This document shows positions 10,163 through 19,090 of a DNA stretch of 64,000 bases, piece by piece. The notes under the pieces were generated by a model that did not search any database, was not told the DNA's origin, and was given only the letters and a program-made list of their open reading frames with translations. Every line of letters begins with the position of its first letter. The first letter of the stretch is position 1. The stretch comes from Bacteroides ovatus (GTDB lineage: Bacteria > Bacteroidota > Bacteroidia > Bacteroidales > Bacteroidaceae). The stretch lies in contig NZ_CP012938.1 in the NCBI RefSeq assembly GCF_001314995.1, forward strand, positions 372,001 to 436,000, read 5' to 3'. The position numbers and the translations under genes were made by a program.

Positions 10163-10352
10163 ATATCAATATGATTAGTTTATATCAAATTGATCGACAT
10201 ATTGTCGTTCTTTCTTTGATTTTATTATTTCTCACTTTTTGTAAATGAGAGAAAGTAGAAAGAGAAAACAATAAAATACGGTATTTATATGCATAATTAC
10301 GAATAAAAGAACGGTCATTTGCATATAAATTACCGTATTATTATAGAAAAAC

Positions 10353-10440
10353 ACACGCTTGATTGTAATGAAACGTACGGTTAGTTTTAAAGAAACACAC
10401 GGTTGGTTTTAAAGAAACGTCACGTACATTTAAAAGGAAG
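10353..10440. repeat. 22-bp tandem repeat, three units plus a diverged fourth
   Basis: Units at 10353-10374, 10375-10396 and 10397-10418. Units 2 and 3 share GGTTRGTTTTAAAGAAAC, and unit 1 matches with several changes. The next 22 bases (10419-10440) are a weak fourth copy. The spacing is exact and there are no spacers, so this is not CRISPR. Possible roles are protein-binding sites or a degenerate mobile-element end. Confidence 0.7.
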
Positions 10441-10780
10441 CATATTCTGCTCGTAAAAACATGATTTATTGATTTATTAGAAGTGCTTTGATGAATTTGT
10501 TTTATTAAACAAAAAGCACGAAAAGATTGATAAATATATTCACTATGTAATGCATGATATTAAATAGAAATGATTGTGCTCTACAAAGGAAGGATTTCTT
10601 TAATTTCTGAATAATACTAATGCTTAATCTACGCGATTCTTTTCTATGTCCAGTTAACAAGCTGAATAAATTCAATTATAGCATCATTCAAATACCAAAA
10701 TGATATTTTACCATTTTGATATTTGGAGATTTGTTTTTACCGATATAACATATAAAAAGCCATCTATTAGGAGTATTAAA

Positions 10781-10817
10781 AATAGTGACGCTATACCGAG
10801 CCGATAGCGTCACTATT
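10781..10817. terminator. bidirectional intrinsic terminator between PULs A and B
   Basis: A perfect 14-bp stem (10781-10794 with 10804-10817) with the 9-base loop ACCGAGCCG. T-rich sequence follows on the + strand and A-rich sequence precedes the stem. It abuts the stop codon of the SGNH esterase gene, so it can end transcripts from both sides. Confidence 0.9.
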
Positions 10818-11888
10818 TTATTTGATTGCTTTCTTAATGATTGGACAAACTAAATCTGCATATCTCATCATGCCTAAATCTGTGAAATGAATACCGTCTA
10901 TAGTAGCTTCTCCATCTTCTCCCAGCATATTTTTGGAAGAAATAAAAATGATATTCTTTTCATTTTCTTTTTTTAGCCGATTGAATATCTCCTTTAATGT
11001 GTCATTCTTTCTTTGCACTTCTTTAGCTATTCTCTCATCATAAAGTGTATGAGTGAAAATAGGATCTTCTATAAAAATAACTGGCGTATCCGGATGTTTA
11101 CTACGAATGATAAGATAGAATGTCTCCATACGTTCTTTCATCTGTTCTACAGAAGCATTAGGCACAAAGTCCAAAACAAAAACACTGGCATCTACCTCGG
11201 CTATCACTTTGGCAACTTCTAAATCTAAAAGTGCATTTCCACTGAATCCCAGATTGATACATTCACGATTTAATCTTCTTGATATAATGTTTGTATGTGC
11301 CATTCCGGGACGTGAAGCACAACCTCCTTGAAGAATACTGGTTCCATAAAATACAATCGGCTTCTGGCGAATCGGATAATCAATTAAAGGCTGATCAATA
11401 GTAGCTAACGAATCAATCCCTATAGATAGCGAAACCAAACCGTCATAGAGAGGAAGATAAAGCATATATTCTCTCTCTTCCGGTTGCATGTTAGCAATGA
11501 TTGTTGCTTGATTTGTTTTTCCATTTGGACGGGCACTATTTATGAATCTCCATTTTCCATTACCTTCCCAACAGTATAAATCAAGTCCTTTCACTCCCGT
11601 ATCAGTCATGTGATTCATATGATTATTGAAGAGATTCTCCCATTTCACAGCTATATGAGTGGAATTACTACGAAATCGTATTGCCATTCCTGCCGAATTA
11701 CGACTCAAGTACCAGAGAGGAGGACGTGATATGTTTTTTAATGAGTCTGGAAACCTTTCATATCGTGCTCCATTGTTTTCTGTTACTTTTCCTAATAGAG
11801 GGAAGTTTGATGCATCATAGTATATTATCTGGGCAAAGCTTATGGCTTGTCCACAAAGTAAAAGTCCAATTAAAATATATCTTATCAT
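10818..11888 (-). CDS. SGNH/GDSL hydrolase with GxDLY N-terminal domain (carbohydrate esterase-like)
   Basis: 356 residues with a signal peptide (start MIRYILIGLLLCGQA). Residues about 25-170 match the SGNH-associated N-terminal jelly-roll domain with its GLDLY motif (about 101). The SGNH domain follows: GTSILQGG with the nucleophile Ser (about 181), NLGFSGN with the oxyanion Asn (about 213), and DGIHFTDLG with the catalytic His (about 331). Relatives are deacylases of acetylated glycans. It is the last gene of the PUL B operon, 5 bases after the GHL10 gene, and ends at the bidirectional terminator. It likely supplies a second esterase specificity alongside the SASA domain of this PUL. Confidence 0.87.
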   Translation of the reverse strand: MIRYILIGLLLCGQAISFAQIIYYDASNFPLLGKVTENNGARYERFPDSLKNISRPPLWYLSRNSAGMAIRFRSNSTHIAVKWENLFNNHMNHMTDTGVKGLDLYCWEGNGKWRFINSARPNGKTNQATIIANMQPEEREYMLYLPLYDGLVSLSIGIDSLATIDQPLIDYPIRQKPIVFYGTSILQGGCASRPGMAHTNIISRRLNRECINLGFSGNALLDLEVAKVIAEVDASVFVLDFVPNASVEQMKERMETFYLIIRSKHPDTPVIFIEDPIFTHTLYDERIAKEVQRKNDTLKEIFNRLKKENEKNIIFISSKNMLGEDGEATIDGIHFTDLGMMRYADLVCPIIKKAIK

Positions 11889-11893
11889 AGCAT

Positions 11894-13081
11894 TTAATTT
11901 TCTGGAAATTTAATCTTCTGATAATATGTCTGTTTTAAGACTTTCCTAACAGAAGGATTATCAATCCCCTTATTATAAAAATAAATTTCACTATTAATCC
12001 CCAACTCTCGGTTTATACGAAGTTGCTTTTGTAATAGTTCCGGAGACATTTTGGAATTACTTCCCTCCATCAAAATCATGCCAGGTGCAAACAATTGGTT
12101 TGGATTATTCTGATGTATATACTTTAAAACTTCTGAAACCGTAGCACGATAAGCGTCAACACTATAACGATAACACTGAACAGCTAACAGATCACAAACT
12201 TTCTCTTTACACCAACGAGGCCATTCCTGCATTAGATTCTCTTCACACCAAGGATAGGGGTTTGGGGCGAAACTAATCATTACATTTGGGCTCTTTGCTT
12301 TGATTCTTTTATATAATCGTTTTGCAAAGGTATTTAAAATATCCAAACGCCAATGTACCCATTCCGAATTATTATAATCTACAGGAGGATTATTCCCTTG
12401 ATGTTGTGACTGATAAAGAGAAACTGTATAGGTATCATATCCGGAATTCCGAGGCATAGCGGGAAAGCGATCATCCCCTTGAATACCATCTAAATCAGGA
12501 TAAAGCATCAATGCTTCTTCTATAAGTTCTATTAAGAAATTCTGCACGGCAGGATTATAGGCATTGAAATAGTAATCATGTTGATTATAATTAGCAGGGT
12601 GTTGTTGATTGTCTATTCCTAGCCAGTGGGGGTTCTTTGCTAACAAAGGATTATTAGGTGATATCGGACGTCCTTCTCCCATAAAGCCATACTCAAACCA
12701 GAAAAACACTTTTATATCGTGTTTATGAGCTTCATCAATCAAATCACGTACCGGATCATTAGTTGGACTTTGATATTGCTTTGAATATCCACTTAGTAAA
12801 TAACTTTCTTCTTGTGTTTTATAAGTAGAATAATGCATCAACACGTCACTTCTATATATCGTTTTAGTTTCCGCATAAGATACAAGAAATATGGAATTCA
12901 TATTCAACTCATCCAATGTCTTTACAAAATCTTTCACTCCCTGATAGGAATGTAATACAGGGGTGAAACGGGGAGCAGGGACCCAGACTCCCCGAATCCC
13001 TTGCTCTGTTGTTTTTGCTATACTTTGTAGACTAATAAATAAAATCGAAAGACATAAACAAAACCTTAACTTTTTACTCAT
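11894..13081 (-). CDS. GHL10 glycoside hydrolase (DigH/YngK-like type)
   Basis: 395 residues with a signal peptide (MSKKLRFCLCLSILFISL, cleavage near SIAKT). The start of the mature protein, GIRGVWVPAP, is typical of DUF187/GHL10 proteins. The probable active-site strand is DLDGIQGDDRFPAMP (about 197), and a later block reads ISFAPNPYPWCEE. This is the classical GHL10 form and differs from the LDRxRYD subfamily of the three other GHL10 domains in the window. The family includes E. coli DigH, which acts on denuded peptidoglycan glycan chains. It lies between NAGPA and the SGNH esterase in PUL B and is likely periplasmic or exported. Confidence 0.83.
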   Translation of the reverse strand: MSKKLRFCLCLSILFISLQSIAKTTEQGIRGVWVPAPRFTPVLHSYQGVKDFVKTLDELNMNSIFLVSYAETKTIYRSDVLMHYSTYKTQEESYLLSGYSKQYQSPTNDPVRDLIDEAHKHDIKVFFWFEYGFMGEGRPISPNNPLLAKNPHWLGIDNQQHPANYNQHDYYFNAYNPAVQNFLIELIEEALMLYPDLDGIQGDDRFPAMPRNSGYDTYTVSLYQSQHQGNNPPVDYNNSEWVHWRLDILNTFAKRLYKRIKAKSPNVMISFAPNPYPWCEENLMQEWPRWCKEKVCDLLAVQCYRYSVDAYRATVSEVLKYIHQNNPNQLFAPGMILMEGSNSKMSPELLQKQLRINRELGINSEIYFYNKGIDNPSVRKVLKQTYYQKIKFPEN

Positions 13082-13125
13082 AAATAATAATTGGTTGGTT
13101 AATTACTAGTATTCTATAATTACCT

Positions 13126-14376
13126 CTATTTTATTGCTACTGCTGTTGTTACAGAACGTTGTGCACCATCACTTGGCTTGATAGTCTCCTGTCCATTAAC
13201 CAACATACAGCTCGAACCACCGCCATCCAGATTCATAGCATCCAGGCAGCCAAGATCTCTTAAAATATAAGCGACCTCCTCTAATGTGAATCCCGGAACA
13301 TTAGGTGTCTTATTTCTTCCTTCACAAACAAAAAATATCAATCGGTTATCTCCAGTAATACCAATAGCAGAACGTGGGTTGTTACTGGTTGGTCCGATAC
13401 CACTGGCAGTATCGAATAATTCTGCCTCCCATGTATTTTTATACAATCCGTTTTTTAATAGTACAGGACCTCCTCCTATTGCATTTTTAGCTTTCCATAT
13501 AGAAGCTCCCTCCGGATAATTTACTGACGGAATCTGCATAGGGGAAACTCCTGACTTATTAGGTGAAGGAGCGGGATAAGCATAGGTTTGACCGGAAGAT
13601 ACAGTATATACCCAATTTACCTCAAATTTGCCATTCTCTATTTCTCCAAAAGCTGAACGAGTGGGATAAAATGCCACATTTGAGGTTCCATCCGAACGCG
13701 ACATTGATTGCAAATTAGGAGCCAACATTACATTGTTTCTATAGAGTAAACTCACAGTGGCGCCATTGGAAGCAAAATACCCTCCATTCATCACAATTGC
13801 AGGTTTTACAGATTCTGCATTATAAAATTGTGTGAGTGTTTTTACTCCTGTGGCATTTCCAAGTACACTAAAACTTGCATTTTTATCCATATCAGCTACG
13901 GCAATGTAAGCTACTGCATTTTTACCTTTTAAAGTAGAAGGTGATTTGTATATAGCCAGATAATCGGGAAGAGTTCCCCATTCGGTCGATTTTACCCACC
14001 CCAAAGTTGCCGGATCTACAATATTATATTCAGTGTCTATTATAAAATGATATGTTATTATCTCTTCTTTGTATTTAAGAGTAACAGAAGCTGGCTTGGT
14101 GAAATCATATACGGACTCTGTATTTGCTGGTTCTACCATTTCTACCCCTTTAGCCAAAGTTAAATTTACGTGTACATTGGATAAATCTCCTCCTGTTATC
14201 AATTTAATGAAAATAGTCCTGGAGGGAGTATCAATTTTAATTTCGTCAGTTTGCATATTGGTTACTCTAGCCATAAGTATATAATTTATGGAAATAGACT
14301 CTTTTTTATCTCCACAGGCTAATAGTATAAAGACATAGTAGAATAACAATAATATTCTAATAAAGATTTTCATCAT
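13126..14376 (-). CDS. phosphodiester glycosidase (NAGPA) lipoprotein with N-terminal Ig-like DUF5018 module
   Basis: 416 residues; lipobox FILLACG (Cys about 21). Residues about 25-120 form an Ig-like module whose ending (DFTKPASVTLKYKEEIITYH) matches the repeat in the DUF5018 protein of the same operon. Residues about 125-416 are a NAGPA domain: NGGYF (about 195), AIGGGPVLL, NPRSAIGI, VCEGRNKTP and NLDGGGSSCML (about 383-393). It should hydrolyse a sugar-1-phosphodiester at the cell surface. It lies 19 bases after the SASA-NAGPA fusion gene and 44 before the GHL10 gene. The shared Ig module suggests docking to the same ligand or partner as the binding protein (inference). Confidence 0.87.
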   Translation of the reverse strand: MMKIFIRILLLFYYVFILLACGDKKESISINYILMARVTNMQTDEIKIDTPSRTIFIKLITGGDLSNVHVNLTLAKGVEMVEPANTESVYDFTKPASVTLKYKEEIITYHFIIDTEYNIVDPATLGWVKSTEWGTLPDYLAIYKSPSTLKGKNAVAYIAVADMDKNASFSVLGNATGVKTLTQFYNAESVKPAIVMNGGYFASNGATVSLLYRNNVMLAPNLQSMSRSDGTSNVAFYPTRSAFGEIENGKFEVNWVYTVSSGQTYAYPAPSPNKSGVSPMQIPSVNYPEGASIWKAKNAIGGGPVLLKNGLYKNTWEAELFDTASGIGPTSNNPRSAIGITGDNRLIFFVCEGRNKTPNVPGFTLEEVAYILRDLGCLDAMNLDGGGSSCMLVNGQETIKPSDGAQRSVTTAVAIK

Positions 14377-14395
14377 ATCATAGTTTTAGATCATA

Positions 14396-16726
14396 CTATC
14401 TTGCAAATAACACAGTAGCAACCGGTCGTTGATGATGATATTTATTACATGGTTTTATAGTCTCTTTACCATTAATCAACATACAGCTCGAACCTCCTCC
14501 GTCTAAATTAAGTGCATCTACACACCCGAATGATCTCATTAACCGGGCAAGTTGGGCTAGAGTCATACCTGGAATATCCGGTGTTTGTTCGCGTCCTTCA
14601 CAAACAAATAAAATCAATTTCCCGTCTTGCGTAACTCCTACCGCAGAACGAGGCTGACAAGTCTGTGGATTTATACCACTTGCAACGTCTAATAGTTCTT
14701 CTACCCAACTATTACGAATCGTTCCATCCTTGATTAATATAGGACCTGCACCAATTCCCATTTCGGCAGTCCAGACTTTTGCCCCTTTTGGAAAGCCTTT
14801 TGATGGCACAGATAACGGAGGACGTGTGGAGCTGTTTAAGGCCGGCATATCATACGCATAGGTTTGTTGAGCCGATTTATATATCCAGTCAACATGATAT
14901 GTCCCATCTGTATAAAGACTGAAAACTGAACGGGTAGGGTAATATGCAGTCTTTTTACCTTCCAATAAGCGATTCACTACAGATATGTTGTCAGATAAGA
15001 TTTTTCCATTTTTGCATATAAGACTAACAGTCCTTCCATTAGCAAAATATCCTCCATTTAATACAATAGATGGTTTTCTTTTTTCTGACTGGTAAAATTC
15101 TATCGGAGTTTTTACCCCACTATCTGCACCTCCGACATCCAAACTCCCTCCTTTCTTGGTATCTACAACTGCTATATAAGCATTTGTTCGTGTACTTTCA
15201 ATCCATTCCGGAGAATGATAAACACTAATGTATTCGGGTAACTTCCCAAAAGTAGTGACACGGGCCCATCCTAGCTTTTCAGGGTTCTGAAAATCCATTT
15301 TTCGCAAGTCCATCCGAAAAGGAGCTGCTGGTAATCCGGCATTGTTTACCAGATTTCCACGCAGAAAATTACGGAAAGCATAACGTACATAAACTGGTTG
15401 AGCCACTTTGTCACTCCATACTTTTACACGAGAGGTTCCATTTATGATTTCGGCATTGGCTGGATAAAATATACTATCTTCACTTGCAATCTCAAAACCT
15501 ACTAAAGGCTCATTCTCCGGGTTTAGTCCATCATCTGCATGATCAAAGAGAATTTCAATTATCTTTCCGTTCTTCATATATGAACGATGGATAGGACCAC
15601 TATATTCAAATCCCTCTAACTGATATGTTTTAGCTAATGCCCAATACGCTAAACGCTGGCCGATCTCTCGTTTTTTGGGCGCATGAATGAATTTCTCCGA
15701 ACCAAGATCGTTTGTGAATGCCATACCTGTATTAGAAACTTCATGCATACTTTCCAATTGCGCTTCTCGAAAGATGGCCCTCTGAAACGGTCGGTCTACA
15801 GGTGACGCAACAGGTGCTATTTCTGTATAATAAATAGGCAAGTCTTTCGAACGGAACAATGCTCTGTTTTGCTTGGCCCACACAGCAAACAAACGCTGAT
15901 ATTGTTCCGGCCGTGCAGAATTAGACTCTCCTTGATACCATATCATTCCTTTAATATTATAATTCTCCAGCGGTTTAATCATGGCATTGTATAATACGGT
16001 AGGAGTACCATTAGCATATTTCAATTGTGGATTCTCTGCCGGAGTCAGATCGACTTCGGGAAATTGCAGGAGATTTTCTTTACTAATCCATGGCTCAATT
16101 GAAGACCCGCTCCAGGAGGCATGAATCAACCCTACCGGTATTCCTAAAACTTTCTGTAATTGATCGCCATAATAATAAGCTACGGCACTAAAAGTAGAAA
16201 CAGACTTTGGAGTGTTTTTTTCCCATTGCCCTGTTACATCCTCTTCCAGAATACTACTGTATGCACGTTGCACTGTAAACAATCGTAATGAACGATTAGG
16301 ATTTACATTTACTATCGTATTCTGTGATTCTGCAGCAGGTTGGCCCCGAAAGCCTTTCACGGGCATTTCCATATTCGATTGACCGGAGCACAACCAGACT
16401 TCTCCAATCAAAACATCATCTAATAGCAGTTCTTCACCATCTGAAATACGAATAGTGTACGGACCTCCAGCTTCCGGAGTTGTGACGGTTACTATCCAAT
16501 CTCCCTTTTTATTACTATTCACTTCCTGCTGTTGTGCGTTCCATGAGGTATATATGGTAACTTTCTTATTAGGTGTAGCTTTCCCCCACAGCCTTACTTC
16601 TGACTTTTGTTGGAGCACCATCCCGTTACCTAAAATAGAGGGGAGCTGAATTTTAGCTTCACCATAAGAGCAATAGGAACACAGGATGAAGATGATATAC
16701 GTTATTTTCTTTATTAGTAGTTTCAT
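14396..16726 (-). CDS. two-domain enzyme: SASA acetylesterase fused to NAGPA phosphodiester glycosidase
   Basis: 776 residues with a signal peptide (FILCSYCSYGEA). Residues about 22-475 are a SASA esterase: MVLQQKSEV, CSGQSNMEMPVKG (about 116), WYQGESN and FIHAPKK. Residues about 480-776 are a NAGPA domain: NGGYF (about 557), GIGAGPILI (Ala replaces the Gly of GGGP seen in the other copies), PRSAVGV and NLDGGGSSCML (about 743). The SASA half is closely similar to that of the 6099-8753 fusion, but the partner differs. Both fused activities should meet on one substrate. The gene is 7 bases from DUF5009 and 19 bases from the free NAGPA gene. Confidence 0.88.
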   Translation of the reverse strand: MKLLIKKITYIIFILCSYCSYGEAKIQLPSILGNGMVLQQKSEVRLWGKATPNKKVTIYTSWNAQQQEVNSNKKGDWIVTVTTPEAGGPYTIRISDGEELLLDDVLIGEVWLCSGQSNMEMPVKGFRGQPAAESQNTIVNVNPNRSLRLFTVQRAYSSILEEDVTGQWEKNTPKSVSTFSAVAYYYGDQLQKVLGIPVGLIHASWSGSSIEPWISKENLLQFPEVDLTPAENPQLKYANGTPTVLYNAMIKPLENYNIKGMIWYQGESNSARPEQYQRLFAVWAKQNRALFRSKDLPIYYTEIAPVASPVDRPFQRAIFREAQLESMHEVSNTGMAFTNDLGSEKFIHAPKKREIGQRLAYWALAKTYQLEGFEYSGPIHRSYMKNGKIIEILFDHADDGLNPENEPLVGFEIASEDSIFYPANAEIINGTSRVKVWSDKVAQPVYVRYAFRNFLRGNLVNNAGLPAAPFRMDLRKMDFQNPEKLGWARVTTFGKLPEYISVYHSPEWIESTRTNAYIAVVDTKKGGSLDVGGADSGVKTPIEFYQSEKRKPSIVLNGGYFANGRTVSLICKNGKILSDNISVVNRLLEGKKTAYYPTRSVFSLYTDGTYHVDWIYKSAQQTYAYDMPALNSSTRPPLSVPSKGFPKGAKVWTAEMGIGAGPILIKDGTIRNSWVEELLDVASGINPQTCQPRSAVGVTQDGKLILFVCEGREQTPDIPGMTLAQLARLMRSFGCVDALNLDGGGSSCMLINGKETIKPCNKYHHQRPVATVLFAR

Positions 16727-16733
16727 ATCTCGA

Positions 16734-18137
16734 TTATGTTCTCCAGAACCATTTAAGTTTTGTGAAAATTATAGCTATTAATGTCGCCAATGCAGTGATA
16801 ATAACTCCTCGTAAGAAACCGAGCCAGGCATTTTGCTGAAGATAGGCTAAACATGATGCTACTCCTATCAGATTCAACATAGGCATTACTACCAAATTAG
16901 TAGCTACATAGGCAATCATAGGGTTTTGTCCTGCCATTTCCAATGGGCGTGTCAATCGCCGATATTTATAGATATCACATAGAATTGAAAAAACAATCAT
17001 CGCCATAAAGGCAAGACCAGCAGTAACAAAATAGTAACTGTAGGTTGAATCATCCTTACGGATTCCGCCTTCATAAGCTTCAAAGAATAAACCTAGCATA
17101 AGTAAATAAGCTCCCGCAACAAATAGTTTTCTCCAATAATCCATGTTGTTACTTCTTGTTTTCAGAAGCCAATAAATACAAGCTAAAATAACAACTGTAC
17201 CACCTAAGTTTAATAATAACTGACGCGTATACAGACCATACAGATTAAAGATAATAACCCCAGTAGTTAATAATAGAATTAGGGGGATTTTCCTTTTCTC
17301 TTCTAAAGACGAAGCGGCCTCTGTTCTGTTTTGTAGCCATTCTTTTAAGTATTCGCCGGCAATACTTCCGGGAATGATAATAAATAAGTATTTCAAATAA
17401 TAAAAACTATACATCCAGGGAATCGGAGAATAGTTCATCAGGACCTTCACCCAAGAGCCGTCAGTTTTACTTCCTAGAAAAACAGCCATAATAAATGGGA
17501 GAATAGCTATTCTGGCCCATTTATTATTTGCCGTAAACAAGTATGCCAAAGAACCGAAAATAGACATATTTGCCAAAACTAGAATAATAATATTACTATA
17601 TGACAGGCTAAATTCTCTGCCATTAGCATAACTTACAGTAAGTAACATGAAAACGCCTAACATATAAGCAGATAGCTGTATCCCTCCACGCAACCATTTA
17701 GACATTTTAACCGGAATTCTCATAAACATGGGAAACATAAGAACAAATGCCGATAGGGCCAACAACCACGACCGCACATCTTGAGGAGAAGATGTTACCC
17801 AAGGATACATATGCTGGATAAAAATAGCAAAGAAAGTTAACCGGAATCCACGTAATATACAATCCCACGCTATTTTTAATTTAGATTCTCCTTTTTCCAG
17901 CTTATTACCAATAGAAAAAGGGAAAGCTGCTCCCATTGCAAATAAAAAGAATGGGAAAACTAAATCAACCCATGTTATTCCGTAAAATGATGGGTCAAAT
18001 GCAAAATTAGAGCGGGGACCCACTTGTGCATGGTACATCCATCCTGGTAATACTCCTGAAGCAATGGTACCCGATAAAACCATAGTAATAATGGCATATC
18101 CTCTTAATGCATCAAGAGAGAAGGCTCTTTTATTCAT
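16734..18137 (-). CDS. DUF5009 multi-pass membrane protein, HGSNAT-like (PUL B copy)
   Basis: 467 residues, about ten membrane helices. The sequence starts MNKRAFSLDALRGYAIITM, with GWMYHAQ and GITWVDLVFPFFLFAMG as in the PUL A copy, and ends AIIFTKLKWFWRT, almost the same as that copy. The conserved His in MYHAQ is kept. Such proteins are related to the lysosomal acetyl-CoA:alpha-glucosaminide N-acetyltransferase. It lies 7 bases before the SASA-NAGPA fusion, so translation may be coupled, as in PUL A where DUF5009 overlaps a SASA fusion. The repeated pairing of DUF5009 with a SASA fusion argues for a functional link. The substrate is unknown. Confidence 0.82.
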   Translation of the reverse strand: MNKRAFSLDALRGYAIITMVLSGTIASGVLPGWMYHAQVGPRSNFAFDPSFYGITWVDLVFPFFLFAMGAAFPFSIGNKLEKGESKLKIAWDCILRGFRLTFFAIFIQHMYPWVTSSPQDVRSWLLALSAFVLMFPMFMRIPVKMSKWLRGGIQLSAYMLGVFMLLTVSYANGREFSLSYSNIIILVLANMSIFGSLAYLFTANNKWARIAILPFIMAVFLGSKTDGSWVKVLMNYSPIPWMYSFYYLKYLFIIIPGSIAGEYLKEWLQNRTEAASSLEEKRKIPLILLLTTGVIIFNLYGLYTRQLLLNLGGTVVILACIYWLLKTRSNNMDYWRKLFVAGAYLLMLGLFFEAYEGGIRKDDSTYSYYFVTAGLAFMAMIVFSILCDIYKYRRLTRPLEMAGQNPMIAYVATNLVVMPMLNLIGVASCLAYLQQNAWLGFLRGVIITALATLIAIIFTKLKWFWRT

Positions 18138-18165
18138 GACTTATTATTTGAAATATATCTATTTG

Positions 18166-19050
18166 TTAATATCCTGCACCATTAATCTCTACAGATTCAG
18201 CACCAATCTTCTGTTCTGCTTCTGTTGAATTAATATCGAAATACATAGCATCCGGACAACGCATATCAGTATATCTTCCTGTATGAAGTGGAGCTTTTAC
18301 TATTTTACCGTCATACATCCTGAATAAAAAACTTTCCTTCCATTGAGCACCTTCAACTTTTGTTTTCGTGGCTTGTGTCGGTTTTCCTTCATTAGATACC
18401 TGGTCAATAGCATTTACACGTTTAAATTCTCCACGAGTTCCTTGTTTGTATCCGGCACATTCATATTCTGACTCATAATGCTTACCATTACCGTCCACAA
18501 TAAATTTGAGAACTCCACTTCTTATGATCTGAATAGAAATTGTAACTTCCTCACCCGGATACCAATAATATTCTTTTTGCGCAGGAGCATTTGAATAGTT
18601 AGATGCCTGTCCACTTGAATGACTTGTGCGTCTCATGAACGGGCGGAATGCTTTTCTTTCAGCGCTGATATTGCCTTGTTCATCTTTTATAACTTCCCAA
18701 GTCAAACCTATATCAGTCTCCTGTCCACCCATATTTCCTCCTAAATATATAGAAGGATTATCAAGGTATTGTCCTGGTTTACTAGGATTCTTACGATCTT
18801 CGTCAAAAGTAGCTGTAGGTAACTTTATAGTTCCTCCGATGCCTAGCCATAAATCTTTACTTGTTACGGCTTTATGATAATAGGCACCGGCAAAGCAAGC
18901 AATACTCGCTTGTGGCTTTACCTCGTCTTTAAAGTAAGTGTTAATTGGATCTGTGGGTTCTGGTTCCGGTTCCCCATCGTCGCTACTGGAACAGTTGTAA
19001 AAACCCATAGCTAAAATCACGAATAATGAATAGAATAAATATTTTTTCAT
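18166..19050 (-). CDS. lipoprotein of unknown function, paralogue 1
   Basis: 294 residues; lipobox-like ending FYNCSSS (Cys about 20), then an acidic Pro/Glu linker. I do not recognise the family. The body is beta-rich with conserved blocks shared with its neighbour: YLDNPSIYLGGNMG, AFRPFMRR, YYWYPGEEV, FKRVNAIDQVSNEGKPTQ, TDMRCPD and a C-terminal INGAGY. The blocks and length suggest a jelly-roll or lectin-like fold. It lies in PUL B between DUF5009 and its paralogue, 40 bases after the latter. Possible roles are surface glycan binding or an uncharacterised lyase/hydrolase. No catalytic signature can be named. Confidence 0.7.
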   Translation of the reverse strand: MKKYLFYSLFVILAMGFYNCSSSDDGEPEPEPTDPINTYFKDEVKPQASIACFAGAYYHKAVTSKDLWLGIGGTIKLPTATFDEDRKNPSKPGQYLDNPSIYLGGNMGGQETDIGLTWEVIKDEQGNISAERKAFRPFMRRTSHSSGQASNYSNAPAQKEYYWYPGEEVTISIQIIRSGVLKFIVDGNGKHYESEYECAGYKQGTRGEFKRVNAIDQVSNEGKPTQATKTKVEGAQWKESFLFRMYDGKIVKAPLHTGRYTDMRCPDAMYFDINSTEAEQKIGAESVEINGAGY

Positions 19051-19090
19051 CTTACATCATTTTTGTTAATCAATAATATTCTTTTGAGGA

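Larger units (their letters stand above)
10163..10817. other. 655-bp AT-rich convergent intergenic region
   Basis: No credible gene on either strand. It holds a weak 5-bp hairpin followed by T-rich sequence (10195-10207, possible PUL A terminator), an imperfect inverted repeat (10275-10293 with 10320-10339), an array of 22-bp repeats (10353-10440), a 14-bp inverted repeat with one mismatch (10689-10702 with 10712-10725), and a strong bidirectional terminator (10781-10817). It separates the converging PULs A and B. Confidence 0.8.

Noticed and set aside
10353..10440. CRISPR array
   Set aside because: Tandem units without spacers and without cas genes.
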